A DNA stretch of 64,000 nucleotides from Stenopsyche tienmushanensis. Taxonomy: Eukaryota; Arthropoda; Insecta; Trichoptera; Stenopsychidae. Positions within the stretch are counted from its first letter, which is position 1; every line of letters begins with the position of its first letter. The notes below the pieces were generated by a model. It saw only the letters and a list, made by a program, of their open reading frames with translations, did not search any database and was not told where the DNA came from. A program made the translations under genes and the position numbers. Below are positions 11,399 to 23,062 of the stretch, piece by piece. The stretch spans positions 372,001 to 436,000 of the forward strand of contig WACJ01000274.1 of the NCBI GenBank assembly GCA_008973525.1, in the 5' to 3' direction.

Positions 11399-14300
11399 TC
11401 GGGTTACGCTAATTCTAAGAATTCTATGCTGCTCATATCCAAGAAAACCAGCGAAATATTCTAATTTTCAGAATTCTAAGCCGCCAGTTTCTAGGAAATT
11501 TAGTCGCTTGTTTTTAGGAGTCCGAGATTTGAACTGCAGAAAAAGCCAAGAAAATCAAGTCCATGGATTGTCATCCATCGATCATGCTTGATTCTATTGT
11601 GCGTGTGCATGTCTACGCGTAGCATAAAGCAATCAGTTGCTTGCCCATCTTATTATATATTACACAAACACTCATCAATTCAACAGTGCGCGAAATTTAT
11701 GCATTTTTGATTTAAATGAAAAACGTAGCAAATGCATATATATTTTTTTAATTAGATAAATTACATTATCGATTATTCATTTGAAGTTGTCGCACTGGGA
11801 CTCGTAAGTTTGTGCGAATTCCAAAAATTTCCGCATGACCGTAATGTAAGGGACTAATTCAATACTCGCCTCGGAATTATCTCGTCCGGGTGTCTTATAT
11901 CCGTTTATAGATTTTGCTAATTAATATTTAAGCCTTCTCCGCCCATCCGCATAATAGTGAATTAATAATTGAAGTCACCCAGAGACGCACGAAAATATCA
12001 TACTCCCCGGACTGGGGTAGCCAAGTTCTCCCGGAGCTGCCTTACCAACTTTCCATTAAGGATTTATGTATATATGGGAAAACTTAGAGACGGCGAGAAA
12101 TCGCTTTGCTCAAACTTGGGGTTTCTTGCGGCTTTTCTAAAACTTTGTAGGTATCAAGTTTATTTCCGATCCACTGACTGTGAACACTGCGAGATCATAC
12201 AGAATTTGCGCTGCTATAAACTCGAAACAGTTTACGCTTCAAAATTAACTACCAATAAACATAACTCGGGCATTTAACTGAATCAACGATTATGCCACCT
12301 AATTCTATATAGCCTATCCCACTCTTTGAAGCGATTATTGTGTTCCCATTTTATGCTCACTTCACACACCTTTGATATGAACTCCGGCCTCCGGCGACAA
12401 ACTGTGCCAAATTGGATTTCGAAGTCAAGCACAACTGTGTCGAGAATAGCTCCGACTGGGAATAATTAGATGAATTAAGATATTCGACCTAATTTCGCAA
12501 ATTATTGCATGGATTAAAACATATGGCTTAACGAGGCTGTTGCGCCCTCGTTAGGCCTCACTCAATGCTTTTGTGCCGCGTGCCACGAGGGCAGAACGTT
12601 TCCATATATCAGCAACGACGCATGTTGCGCGTTGATCAAATATATCCTTAATTAAACATATAATTTCAACGTTAAGATGAAAATACGTCAATTAAATTGG
12701 GCATATTTTATTGAGCAACCCACACATTTAAATCAATTTAATTAATACCCAAGCATTAAAGCTGGAAATATTCCATGAATTCGCAATAAGTACACAAAAG
12801 ATAATACTGGTGCACTGCTTGAAACTTTCAAATATGATACTTTGTAGTAGCGCACCACTTGAATATATATTTGGTATAATAGAATGGTCATCTCTATTAC
12901 TAGCATTGTATATTACATAAAACTCATATTCAAAGCCACAGTTTGCAACCATTTCATATAAATTTGCTTTAGATTTGAACCATGCAAAAATTTAAATATA
13001 CAACTAATAGATAATAACATATGCTTTTTATCTGTGGATATTCGCGTGATTTAGCAATTGGAATCATAATAGTATGGGAGGTAATATTATTCTTATAAAT
13101 TTGATTATTTTATCTGCATTTACCGCGATAATGCTATTGCCTATATAAATGTATTATATCTACAAGACTAAAACTATGTTGTAGTTATAATACAAATTAT
13201 ATATACTTAAAATTGCAATGCTTCAATCGAATTCCCGCGCTATAACTTTAGCCACGTACACCAAAGCCCTAGCCACTTTGTATCGAAAATAGGCGACGTT
13301 TATTCAATAATAATTAACATAAACTACTTGTAGACTTAAAAGCAGCTTTGTAGATTTAAATTTAATGCCGTTACATCTAATTATTCATGTTTAGAAAATT
13401 ATTATTAATGTCTGCAACATTTAAAGCTTAATAGACTGTGCCTTTCTTGATTTACATTGTATAAACACTGACTGGAACAAAAATTAGAATAATTTCGATA
13501 ATTCATTTTTAACTATTTATCATCAAACTCCTGAGGCCTGCTGAAGGCTTTGACTGCTAAACATGACAATAAGCCAATAATATCTCAATAATATTAAAAA
13601 AATGCAAATGTTTCTACAACTTCATTACAAATGCATATCTTTCAGGATTCAAAATGTGAACAAAATGACAATAATCGAGTGCCTAAAAATGATTTAATAC
13701 TAGATTCAAACTCAATTTTTATCGATTAAATTGATGTTTATCATTGATGTGGTTAAAAATTTCTTAGAGGTGTATTTGCGATTCATTGCTTCTGATGGCT
13801 TAATGTTGTTAGCGGGGCGAAGTAAGCCAATAAATTATCGAAATCGGTCTTGCCAATAATCTTTAATTGCCTCTAGCACCAAATGAGGGAGAAATTCATC
13901 TTCCGATATCATCGACTTCATAATAATTTATCCCTTGGAAATATATTGTGGGTCACAGACCCCGAACGGGTCAGTACAGTTTTGTATGCGATGGAATTGG
14001 ATTCAAGCTGGCTCTGAGCCAACAATAACAAACCTTAAATGGCAGAATGAATCTCGTGACGTAATCAACACTGCTCCAAGACATAAATAAGAAACTATTA
14101 ATTCCAGAACCCGGCGCGGAATCAGGAATTAAATAACTATAAAGAATGGAAACGATAATTAGTTTTTTCATTGGAGGAACGATTCGCTCTTATAATGTAG
14201 CGATTAATTGCTAATAAACTCGGCAGTGGTATATTCAGGCATCAATGAGAAGGAAAAGTAAATTGCTTCAAGAAAATGAACAATTATGGAAGTGGAAGAC

Positions 14301-17300
14301 AAGGCACCGAAGAAAAACGGAATTCCAACCAAACCAAACCACAAATGTATGCTATTTTAAGTGATGAAAGCTATGTTGCTTAAGAATTCACAAATTAACA
14401 CGTTTTAAATTAATTATTCATCATTAGCATTGATATTTTAAAATGCAAACTATTGCGCCTCTTTTATCGATTAATGCCATCATCGCAACACATAAGTAAA
14501 GTCAATGGTATTTTTAAAAACGCTTAGTCAAAAAAATATGTTCATGAGTCTAAGATGATGAACTGTATCCGTAGCAAAATAACTGCAATATATGAAAACA
14601 TTCACGAAGCCATGGAAAATGATACGAGTAAAGATTAATAGCTTTAATGGAAGTCTACAGTTTCACAAGTTTACTGAAAATTCTTCAAGCTTCAACACAC
14701 ATGATGAGATATGCGATAAACTTGCTCTGCAGAGGTCTTCGCAATTTCGCTGTAATACCCAGTCATTTTAAAGCGAACTGCAATACCTGAATTTTAATTA
14801 CAAACGCCCCGCTCTTAATATCTCCATATCGCAGCAACAACTGCCCCCAAAATTAGGCCGTTAATATAAATAAAGTATAATAGCCTTCATACCCTTAATA
14901 ATAGGAGTGCAGTGGTAATTCCATCCCCGATGGTAATGGTCTAACTTGCCCACAAACACTGTTATGGCCTAAGTGCTATCCCACGCATGAACCATCATTA
15001 CACCTAGTAAACTATCATTCTACAGGGTGATTAATGCGTTCCTCTCGAAAAATAATTAAATCGGCTGCTAAGTGGGATTCAACCCTTTCCACCGCCTGAT
15101 TAATCGTCTGGCGGATTTTCATTGTCCATAATTATGGTGTCTGAAAAACATCCGTTGCCTTAACCGAACATCGATTACCAGAATCTGGAGATATTAGTGG
15201 GTTAAACTTTGTAGACGAATGTTTTAAACGTATGTAACAATGGAAAGTTTGTTAATCTCCGTTGTATATCTGTTATACTAAATTTTATCCATAAATTTGA
15301 AATAACTTATGCATACATAATGCCTAGAAGTTTAAATACGTCATGTATATGAGAATCCATTTGAAAACATATCGCAAAAATAAAGTTACATTTAGATACG
15401 ATTCCATTACATATTTAATACATTTTCAATTGCGAAATTCGATTGCTTATTGCATGATTTTATGAATTATTTTTCGGTGGCTTTTGAAATGCTTGGATTT
15501 AGCAGGAGTTGTGACATTAATTGCAGTTTTAAATAGATAATAAATGGAAAAAATATGTAAATCTGATGACAAACAACCACAAAAAGTTGATACATATATG
15601 AATATAAGTCGAAGAATATTTTTATCTAGGGCGAGCGGCTGTTGATTTACGATATGAATGCTAAAGTATGCTAGAAGTTGTGAACTGCCCGCATGATTAT
15701 GGAATATACTATGCTGGAAATAGATCACGGGTAAAATAAATGATATTTAATAATGTTGTTTTAAAATTGATTGATCAATCAGATCATGTGGCAATGCGAA
15801 CGGATTAAATAAGGCTTAATACTGTTTTATTCTATTTGGAATTTAAATAGTCTACGTATGTATATGTGAATTAACTTTCACGACCTGCTTCAAAAATGCA
15901 TCGAGAGTCATTGCTGTTCATATCATGACCTGAGCAAGTACTCGCCATATTATAGCTACTCGTTGCTCCAAATCATTGATTGTTTTTATCTTCAATAAAA
16001 CATGGTTATTTTGATGAAATATTGATAAATGCAGTATGTAATTATATTTATGACAAATGATCAACATCGCATAAATCAATTTTTGAATAATGCTGTTCAT
16101 GAAATTTAATTTCGATTTTTTTTTAAATTTAAAATCAATACAATTATATTCAATCAAAATGAATTTGCCAAATTTATAATCTAAGTTTTTATAATTATTT
16201 AGAAACAGTGTCAATATAAAATTACTCCCTTGCCGATTCGCATCGATCAATTAAGTACTGAGCTTTTATGGATCTTCCGGAGCTTTTGCTCCATTTGTCG
16301 CTTCCACTATGAACTCAGATTCTAGGCCACATATAATTTAATAAAACTACTTGCAGTAAGTCTCCATCGTAGACTCATATATCTTAATATTGACGAGCAC
16401 TGGCCACATCAATATCCTTACGTGTTGGCCTTCTTACTCTATTCCCTCGGGTCCTCTGAAGCATCTCTCCCGCTTACCGTACTTTAATTTGATATTGGTT
16501 CCTCGGCAGTGTATTGGCTTTTTAGTGCTTCTGTTTTAGGATCACCCTGTGTGTATTTCATCCAGTTGCCACGCCAGGACATCATACGAACGCTCCTGTG
16601 AGGATAAATGTGGAGCATTATAGCATCGCGGGTACGAGCACAGGTACGGAGCGGGCGTATTGCAGTTCTCATTATTGGGCCTGCGAAGGCTTTACGGCCT
16701 GAATAAATTTTATGGCCCGCGGGCCATGGTATCGCAATCAGCACGCACGGATAATTCTCTCAAAGGTAGACGAAGCCAGCCATTTGGGATTCGATTATCA
16801 AGCGACTCATTCGCGACGAGGGATTATGCGACGGGAACGGTAAAAAAATCGACCTGATTACAAACCTGATTATTGAGCGACCAAAAACTGTTTTTTTATT
16901 ACTTGTGGACTTAGTAAATTATAGGGGAACTGTGCGATGAAACCAACAAGTAGCTTGGTACTATATTCCAAACATATTTATTCGCACTTTACACGATTGC
17001 CATTAATACGTCTTCCAACGACCAGGCTATCGGATGTCGATCGATATAAACATCGATTGTTTCGTCATTTTGACTGGATCTAATTTTGGTAGCCAGGCAA
17101 CATGCTGCTGAAAATGCTGAAAATTGCCGATTTCCCCACAAATTATTTATTTCCGTCGCTGCAGATGAATACTTATATACTATAATACTTTGATGTGATT
17201 CGTAATTATATTACGGAGGAATACAAAAATTCTGAACCCCGTATCTATTATATTTCATATCGATATTCTCATTATTAGAGTCGATGTGTAGTAAATACAT

Positions 17301-17473
17301 CACCGGTAGGGAAAGGTTATTATAACAATTTGTAATAAAACAGTTTTTAACGAGGAGTTCTAACCAATATATCCCAAAATAGATTCAGTTGCGTGTCGAA
17401 GATCATTCAATGGGTAGCCCTGTTGATCTCTGTTGAATTTATTTAAAAAAAAAAAAAAAAATATCAAGATTCA
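11399..17473. other. Non-coding stretch, no gene seen
   Basis: Six kilobases without a defensible coding region. The minus-strand frame of 110 codons at 15918-16250 has a lysine- and isoleucine-rich composition; its end (KTINDLEQRVA) faintly recalls Tc3-like transposases but not enough to call. The interval 16260-16860 is richer in G and C, with GGCCCGCGGGCC at 16713-16724, and is a candidate regulatory patch. A homopolymer of A lies at about 17445-17460. Confidence 0.45.
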
Positions 17474-17894
17474 TTAACCCGTATGGTGGTGCTGTCGCCT
17501 ATTTACGATCGAAAATTAGTGATTCAGAAAGAGCATTCCTGCATGTTGAGTTTGGAGAGAGACAGAGATGGAATATCTTGCAGTTCGAAGAATGTGAATG
17601 GAAAAAAAACCGGAGAGAGTGTCTTGCGTACATCGTACGATTGTATAGATCATTAACCCAAATTTATCGACTGATAATGATGACCCAAATAAATCGATTT
17701 CAAATGCATTGTTTATGTTAACTTGAATAAATGAACGAATACTGTGTGCTATCAACAGTGTTTATTTATTTATGTACAAACTTCATAGACGCTGCTGTGG
17801 TCCTGACAGATAAGCGGATTTGTACGGATAATGAAGCAAATATAGCATCTAAGATTTTGGTGATTTTAAATTATCTCACTACTCTATGAGTTAA
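17474..17894 (+). mobile_element. piggyBac-type MITE, complete copy
   Basis: Bounded by intact TTAA on both sides (17474-17477 and 17891-17894), 421 bases. Internal blocks shared with 19721-20114 are TCAGAAAGAGCATTC, GAGAGTGTCTTGCGTACA, CGTACGATTGTATAGAT, CCCAAATTTATCGACT, TTTATTTATTTATGTACAA, CCTGACAGATAAGCGGATTT and TATAGCATCTA. It has no coding capacity. The left terminus TTAACCCGTATGG differs from the TTAACCCCTTAAAGAGG of other copies. The TTAA duplication and C-rich/G-rich termini place it with non-autonomous piggyBac-type elements. Confidence 0.8.
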
Positions 17895-19720
17895 AATATG
17901 AAGTCATTTTTGGATTCACTAGTATTTTAGTTGGTGGTTAAATAATTTAAAAAATATATTCATATGATAAATTGCATATATTTTTTTAAATGTCTGAATA
18001 AATCCAAATAATTATAGTGATTTATTATGTAGTACAAATCTAGCCATAATGTACATTATATGTATTATGTTAAGCGTGATAAATTGTATCCATGCTAAAA
18101 AATGTGTCGATTTAGAAACGTCCATCTAATAAACGATTATTATAGTACGTGATGTCTGGTAAAATTTCTTAAAAAATCAGCAAGGCGACATGACAATCCT
18201 ATTCGCAAGTAGATTTTATAACATCATCCTATGATTTATTCAAGTAATTTGCAAAACGTTTCCGATTTACGGAAGACAGAGATACAAAAAAAAATGATGA
18301 ACGTATTAAATAAATGTGACTCTTAATGAGAATTGTCATGAATCGTCCTACAAATCTGTCGATGTCATACGATACTTATTTTAAACAAGCTCCAAAATAG
18401 CTATAAGCGGACCATAGAGCAAAAAGGTTGTCGAAAATAACCCAATTACCAATGTTTTATAAGCGAATAACATTTTGAGTTTGTTAAATATTTATTTAGG
18501 AGTCTAAATACAATAGATGTTATTACAGGCTTTCAGCAGAAAATACTCGAGAGGTCAAAACCTTTTTTAATGCGACGCCAATGTGAGGCTTTGTGACAAA
18601 TATTACTACAAACTGATTCAAAGTTGAATTTATTTTCGTCTTGCTTATTGCGTAATTTTTGCAGATGCATGGCGAATATTTTTCAGCTTTAAATAAATAT
18701 TGTATATCATAGGGTTTGTTTCCTCCGAAGGCAATTTTTGGTCTCGATATAATGGGGGTGTATAAATAAAGCATTTTTTTATGCACGAACGCATTCAAAA
18801 GACCCGAATACACTTTCATCATATTGATTTGTATACACGTAGGGTCTTATCGGGTAAAAAAGCGCCCTTACCAATCCCCATTCGCACAATTTACATGACA
18901 CAGGGCAACAATCTTTATGAATTTTTCTCCTACAAAAGAAAAATGTGTTTTTAATTGAACATCTTTAAAATAAAAGGGTCCGATTGCTTCCTTGTATCTA
19001 TAAAGAAAGGATAAAAAGCCCGTGGAAAAGCGGAAATATATGCGAATTGTTTTAGCTTCGCTTGACGATTGAATCCTCGTTAGTGGACTACCATGTAGAT
19101 TTTCACGAAAAACCACGAAATGCTGAATTGAAATTTGATATAAAAATTCCACATGCTTTTGTTCCTGAAATATACTTTTCCCCGTTGAATATTTCAAATT
19201 TTCAGCAAAGAATGCTGTGTATAAAATATTTCAGTTGCGTCAATTAAAAAAAACGGAATTCTCGGAGTGGTATTTACATTAATTAATTTACTTACAACAG
19301 AGCCTCACTATCGCAAAGTACATATTTATTTTTAATTAAAACGAGTACACGTGAAACCGAGATGTTGATCTTGAAATTAATGTTATGGCACGTGGGTTCC
19401 TTTGCAATATTTTTTTAAAATTGCCCCAAAATTTTCATTTGGAAAAAAAGCGCCTTTCCTTCTTGAAGCAACTTGTAAGCCATTTCGCAAAAGTTAATAA
19501 TCTGATCACAAGCTCTAAGTCTCAACAAAATCAATTTATTCCATTTCTTATTAGAAATATTAGATATTTCCTTCCGCGAATGCTTTAAATAAGATAATAT
19601 TATTTAAATAGATATTATAAACGGGAGAAAGATCTATGGATGGGTAATATTTATTGATTAATTTCAATACGATTTAACTAAAGTTTGTAAATCAGTAACC
19701 CATAAGTGATCCAACTCGAC
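17895..19720. other. AT-rich non-coding stretch
   Basis: No supported gene. Minus-strand frames of about 100 codons at 18523-18822 and 18868-19197 lack recognisable domains and have no supporting features such as repeats or splice signals that I trust. Confidence 0.45.
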
Positions 19721-20114
19721 TTAACCCCTTAAAGAGGTAAGACACAATGTTGTGTCCGAATTCCAGTAACTCAGAAAGAGCATTCTTACACGTTGAGATC
19801 GGAGATAGACAGAGACGGAGAGAGCATCTTGCGTACACCGTACGATTGTATAGATTGTTAATACAAATTTATCGACTAATAATGATTAATGAATGATATA
19901 ATGAATCAATTTCAAGTGTATTGTTTATTTTACTTGAAGAAATGACCGAATATTGTATGATATTGACAGTGTTTATTTATGTATGTACAAGTTTCATACA
20001 CGCTGCGACGGTCCTGACAGATAAGTAGATTTTTACAACGATAAGTGGTGGACAAACAAATATAGCATCTATGTTTATGATGATTTTAAATTAGCTCACT
20101 ACTCAAAGAGCTAA
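19721..20114 (+). mobile_element. piggyBac-type MITE, complete copy
   Basis: Begins TTAACCCCTTAAAGAGGTAA and ends TCACTACTCAAAGAGCTAA, so the right-hand TTAA has decayed to CTAA. Length 394 bases. It is collinear with 17474-17894 and shares with 33363-33589 the long left terminus including GACACAATGTTGTG. Ends are C-rich then G-rich as in piggyBac-type elements. It has no coding content. Confidence 0.8.
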
Positions 20115-20184
20115 TTAATCTTTATATATTAACTTTTACAGATCCAGAAATCATATATAATCAAATCACAAACACTCAGCATGG

Positions 20185-20248
20185 GGTTTTTTTATAATCT
20201 GGATTCGAATCTTCATCCGTTTGCGATGAAACTTAAGCGATGAGTTAT
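20185..20248 (-). repeat. Possible tRNA-derived SINE head
   Basis: On the minus strand the order ACTCATCGCTTAAG, then about 20 bases, then GATTCGAATCCAGATTAT resembles a tRNA-like RNA polymerase III A box and B box. The part after the B box, CCAGATTAT, is the same as in the two better SINE heads at 59.5 and 59.8 kb. The copy is short and diverged. Confidence 0.35.
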
Positions 20249-20299
20249 TGGATGTGTATCTAAAAAGGTTTTTAAATAGGCACAACTATTGTTTGTGTG

Positions 20300-20500
20300 T
20301 GAAATTGGTTTGATTAAGTGAAACGGGGCCGCGGGGACGGGGAAAGGAAGGATGCGCGCGCAATACGGCAATTGAGCTCCGCTCACGGGAGAGCGGGACT
20401 CGGTTGGCCTTCAAAACAAGAACCCTTCAGCTCGCTCTACACGTGACCGTACCACGTGACGTACCTTGCAATATACACGTGCACTGTTTAGTTCATGCGG
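20300..20500. promoter_or_regulatory. GC-rich patch with three CACGTG sites
   Basis: A sharply GC- and CpG-richer island in AT-rich DNA (GGGGCCGCGGGGACGGGG near 20325, GATGCGCGCGCAATACG near 20352). It carries three exact CACGTG E-boxes at 20440-20445, 20453-20458 and 20476-20481. CACGTG is the preferred site of bHLH-ZIP and bHLH-PAS factors such as Myc/Max or Clock/Cycle. No coding region adjoins it. It may be a distal enhancer, a promoter of an unannotated transcript, or part of an unrecognised LTR. Confidence 0.35.
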
Positions 20501-20726
20501 GCGGTGGCATATGTTTAGCACTATAAAAGCATTTAATTAATTATGATTTTACTATTAGATTTAATCAACAATTAGATATATCTAAATTCCTTATATTTGT
20601 TAATAAGATAAAACATTTTCTATACATTTTGAGATATTCAATATTTATTTCAATATTAACACTTTGATTAATTATTTTTTGTAGCATCCATAAATGAGCT
20701 AATTTTTTTTTAACATCTTATCTCCA

Positions 20727-20817
20727 TTAATGCGCTGGCGGACACGTCTGCATTACGCGTCTTTTTTTCGTATGAAAAATGGCCGCATAATGCAGACGTG
20801 TCCGTCAAAGCGTTTAA
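20727..20817. mobile_element. 91-bp foldback piggyBac-type MITE
   Basis: TTAA at both edges (20727-20730, 20814-20817). The two arms of about 33 bases are inverted copies: TTAATGCGCTGGCGGACACG on the left and, read backwards, TTAAACGCTTTGACGGACAC on the right, both continuing GTCTGCATTA-GCG. The motif GGACACGTCTGCA is also the terminal motif of the larger elements at 11.4 and 54.1 kb. This is therefore a minimal, almost all-terminus derivative of that family. Confidence 0.8.
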
Positions 20818-22400
20818 TCTTCATTTGTAAAAAGCAGGCGACTTAATGATATCTACGATGCAAAAATTAATATTTTTTATTACTCAATTTAATCAACATT
20901 TATTACTGATACGAAAAACGATTTGACTCATTTTTGCGCATTTTTTCATAAACACGAATAAAATAGGTTCATAATAAATTATATTTATCTCCATTTTATG
21001 GCAATTTTTTCACATCAAAAAGGCCGTTGTTATCTATGCATTTAAAACATTATAAATTTCAATTATGTAGCTGTTCCTTTAAACGAGCCTCGCGTTTGTG
21101 TAATTTAATGAATAATCTTGGAATGATGAAATTATTCCGTTTTTATTCATGAAACGTGAATAAAACGACATTGCTTTTATGAAAAATGGCCTCTGCGGCC
21201 ATTTTGAAAAAGTCATTTAGGTCAAATATTTTTTCAAAGACGGATTAGTGGCTCAGGGCACAATCAAAGGTATCATTATGACTTTAAAAATATTTGTCTC
21301 AGTATTGACCCGCAGAAAAATGAGATCAATCTGATAATTAAATGTAGTTTAAATGTATATTCAACGTGGTATCTTTTGACCACAGGATGACGTTATTCCG
21401 ATCAAAGAGAGGTCAACTTGTGAGTTGTCAAAAGATCGATCCAGGATTTGTGCACAGGAAATAATTAGGCGGCACCGTTGAAAGGAGAAAGTATTCGTCT
21501 CCGGAGTCGGAGTTCGCCTTTAGCCCAAGAGGTCGTCCGCAAAGTGTATGCCAAATTTATTCCTTTGAATTCCCCTAACAATTTCCTGCCCAGGACTCCT
21601 ACATCCTCCCTGTTGAAAAATCTAACTTGATTGCCCCGAACTGCTTGCTGGGCTTCTCCGACCACATAATTAAGAAAAAAAATGTTGAATAGACTAAGTA
21701 CAGCGTGCTCCTTTCATCAAGGATTCGTCTTTTAATTTGATATTCATAGTTCACAATGAAATTAAGAGCCTTAGGAAAATGCCCAAATTGACCCACATTC
21801 ATCCTATTAAAATTTCATCTCTCCTGGGAAATTTTAAATACCTGTTCGGTGCATATCAAAAGCCCGCTTGAGCAATACCAAAATTAAGACCATGAAATAA
21901 CAGAAATAGATTTGATATTATAATACTTCAGGAATTTCCTAAGCATTGACCTAAAAAAGGATTTTTCCCATAAAAGATATTGTTATATATGAAGTATATT
22001 TTTATTGTATCAGTTTCTCTTGAACTTTGTTGGTGGTTCTTATTTTTTGACTTTTTGGGTGGTAACCCCGTCATATGATTTTCTACTCTAAAAATATGTT
22101 TACGTGTTTTTTAAAGGCTTAAGAATTAGAGCTTGTGTTCTTCTTGAGTAGAAAAACGAAAAATATATGCTTTGTCTAGCTTGTCGGAATCATAATATGG
22201 AAATTATGTTAGCAGCTGTAGTGAGTCAATCGCTCTATCTGTCTAGTGCTTCTGATATCCAATTCTTTAAAAGGTTTAAGAAGAACTGGGACAAAATTGG
22301 TCAAAGTAATTATAAAATATTTGCACCGCATCCTCAAAAATTATAAAAAATGTTGCTTCCCGAGATGACTAAAACGAGCTATTGAATCTTTCCATCTTCC
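20818..22400. other. AT-rich non-coding stretch
   Basis: No supported gene. The minus-strand frames at 21465-21802 (about 67 codons each, overlapping) have a more protein-like composition than most, for example GNQVRFFNREDVGVLGRKL, but I recognise no family and see no convincing splice signals. Confidence 0.4.
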
Positions 22401-22439
22401 ACTTGGGAGCAAATTCTGAAAAAAGTTTCATTTAGAAAG

Positions 22440-23062
22440 TTTTCTGGTCTTTACCATGCTTGGCGGATGGTTGAAGCTATGTATTTCTTGAAGATTTTCC
22501 CATTTAAACATCAGCTTAAACTGACGAAAAAAGAAGGGATAGCAGTGAAAGATGTGCATTTTCACAGTAATAATATATATAAAATACTAATTTCAAGCTA
22601 CTGTCGGATATTCAGCACCAAGAAACGACTTACAATTATTAAAAGACCTGATATCCTTTGAAAATATAAACCAAACAATAGCCAAAGTTGCCATGAAAAA
22701 ATACTGAGCCATTTATGGTAGGAAAATTTGATGTCTTTTGCATTTTTTGACGACAAGCTTTCAGTCCAAGATAAGTAAAATATGGTAGATGCACTAAGAA
22801 TCGAAGATGTAGAGGATTGTCTTAAAATAAAAAGCATTGATGTTGAACACATCACCGAAAAAAGCACAGAAGACTTTGTGGCTAGCAACCTTTTACGATT
22901 TTTCCAAATATTGAGTATCTCATTACAGTTTTTGAATAAAGATGTTGATCTTAGAAGGATGACTGATTTTAAGGCTGCAAAGAAAATCATCAATTCTATT
23001 TGGATAGTGAATGATATTGCTGAGCATGGTGTTGCCTTAATACAGAAAGAAATATCCTGATA
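22440..23062 (+). pseudogene. Broken copy of dispersed uncharacterised protein family
   Basis: Pieces in more than one frame resemble a family of uncharacterised animal proteins that I recall from many invertebrate genomes in multiple copies. The first piece (22467-22610) is MVEAMYFLKIFPFKHQLKL followed by TKKEGIAVKDVHF. A middle piece around 22735 reads SFAFFDDKLSVQDK and ends at a stop. The last piece (22782-23060) contains TEDFVASNLLRFFQIL and ends KKIINSIWIVNDIAEHGVAL, matching the family's signature of a VVNDxAERGVALIQ-like motif near the C-terminus. The function of the family is unknown to me. Multi-copy occurrence suggests a mobile-element passenger. The 158-codon frame on the opposite strand (22598-23074) is its antisense shadow. 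Confidence 0.55.

Noticed and set aside
15918..16250. 110-codon minus-strand frame ending KTINDLEQRVA, possible Tc3-like transposase tail
   Set aside because: Similarity is limited to one short, weakly specific string; no TIRs or other transposase blocks.
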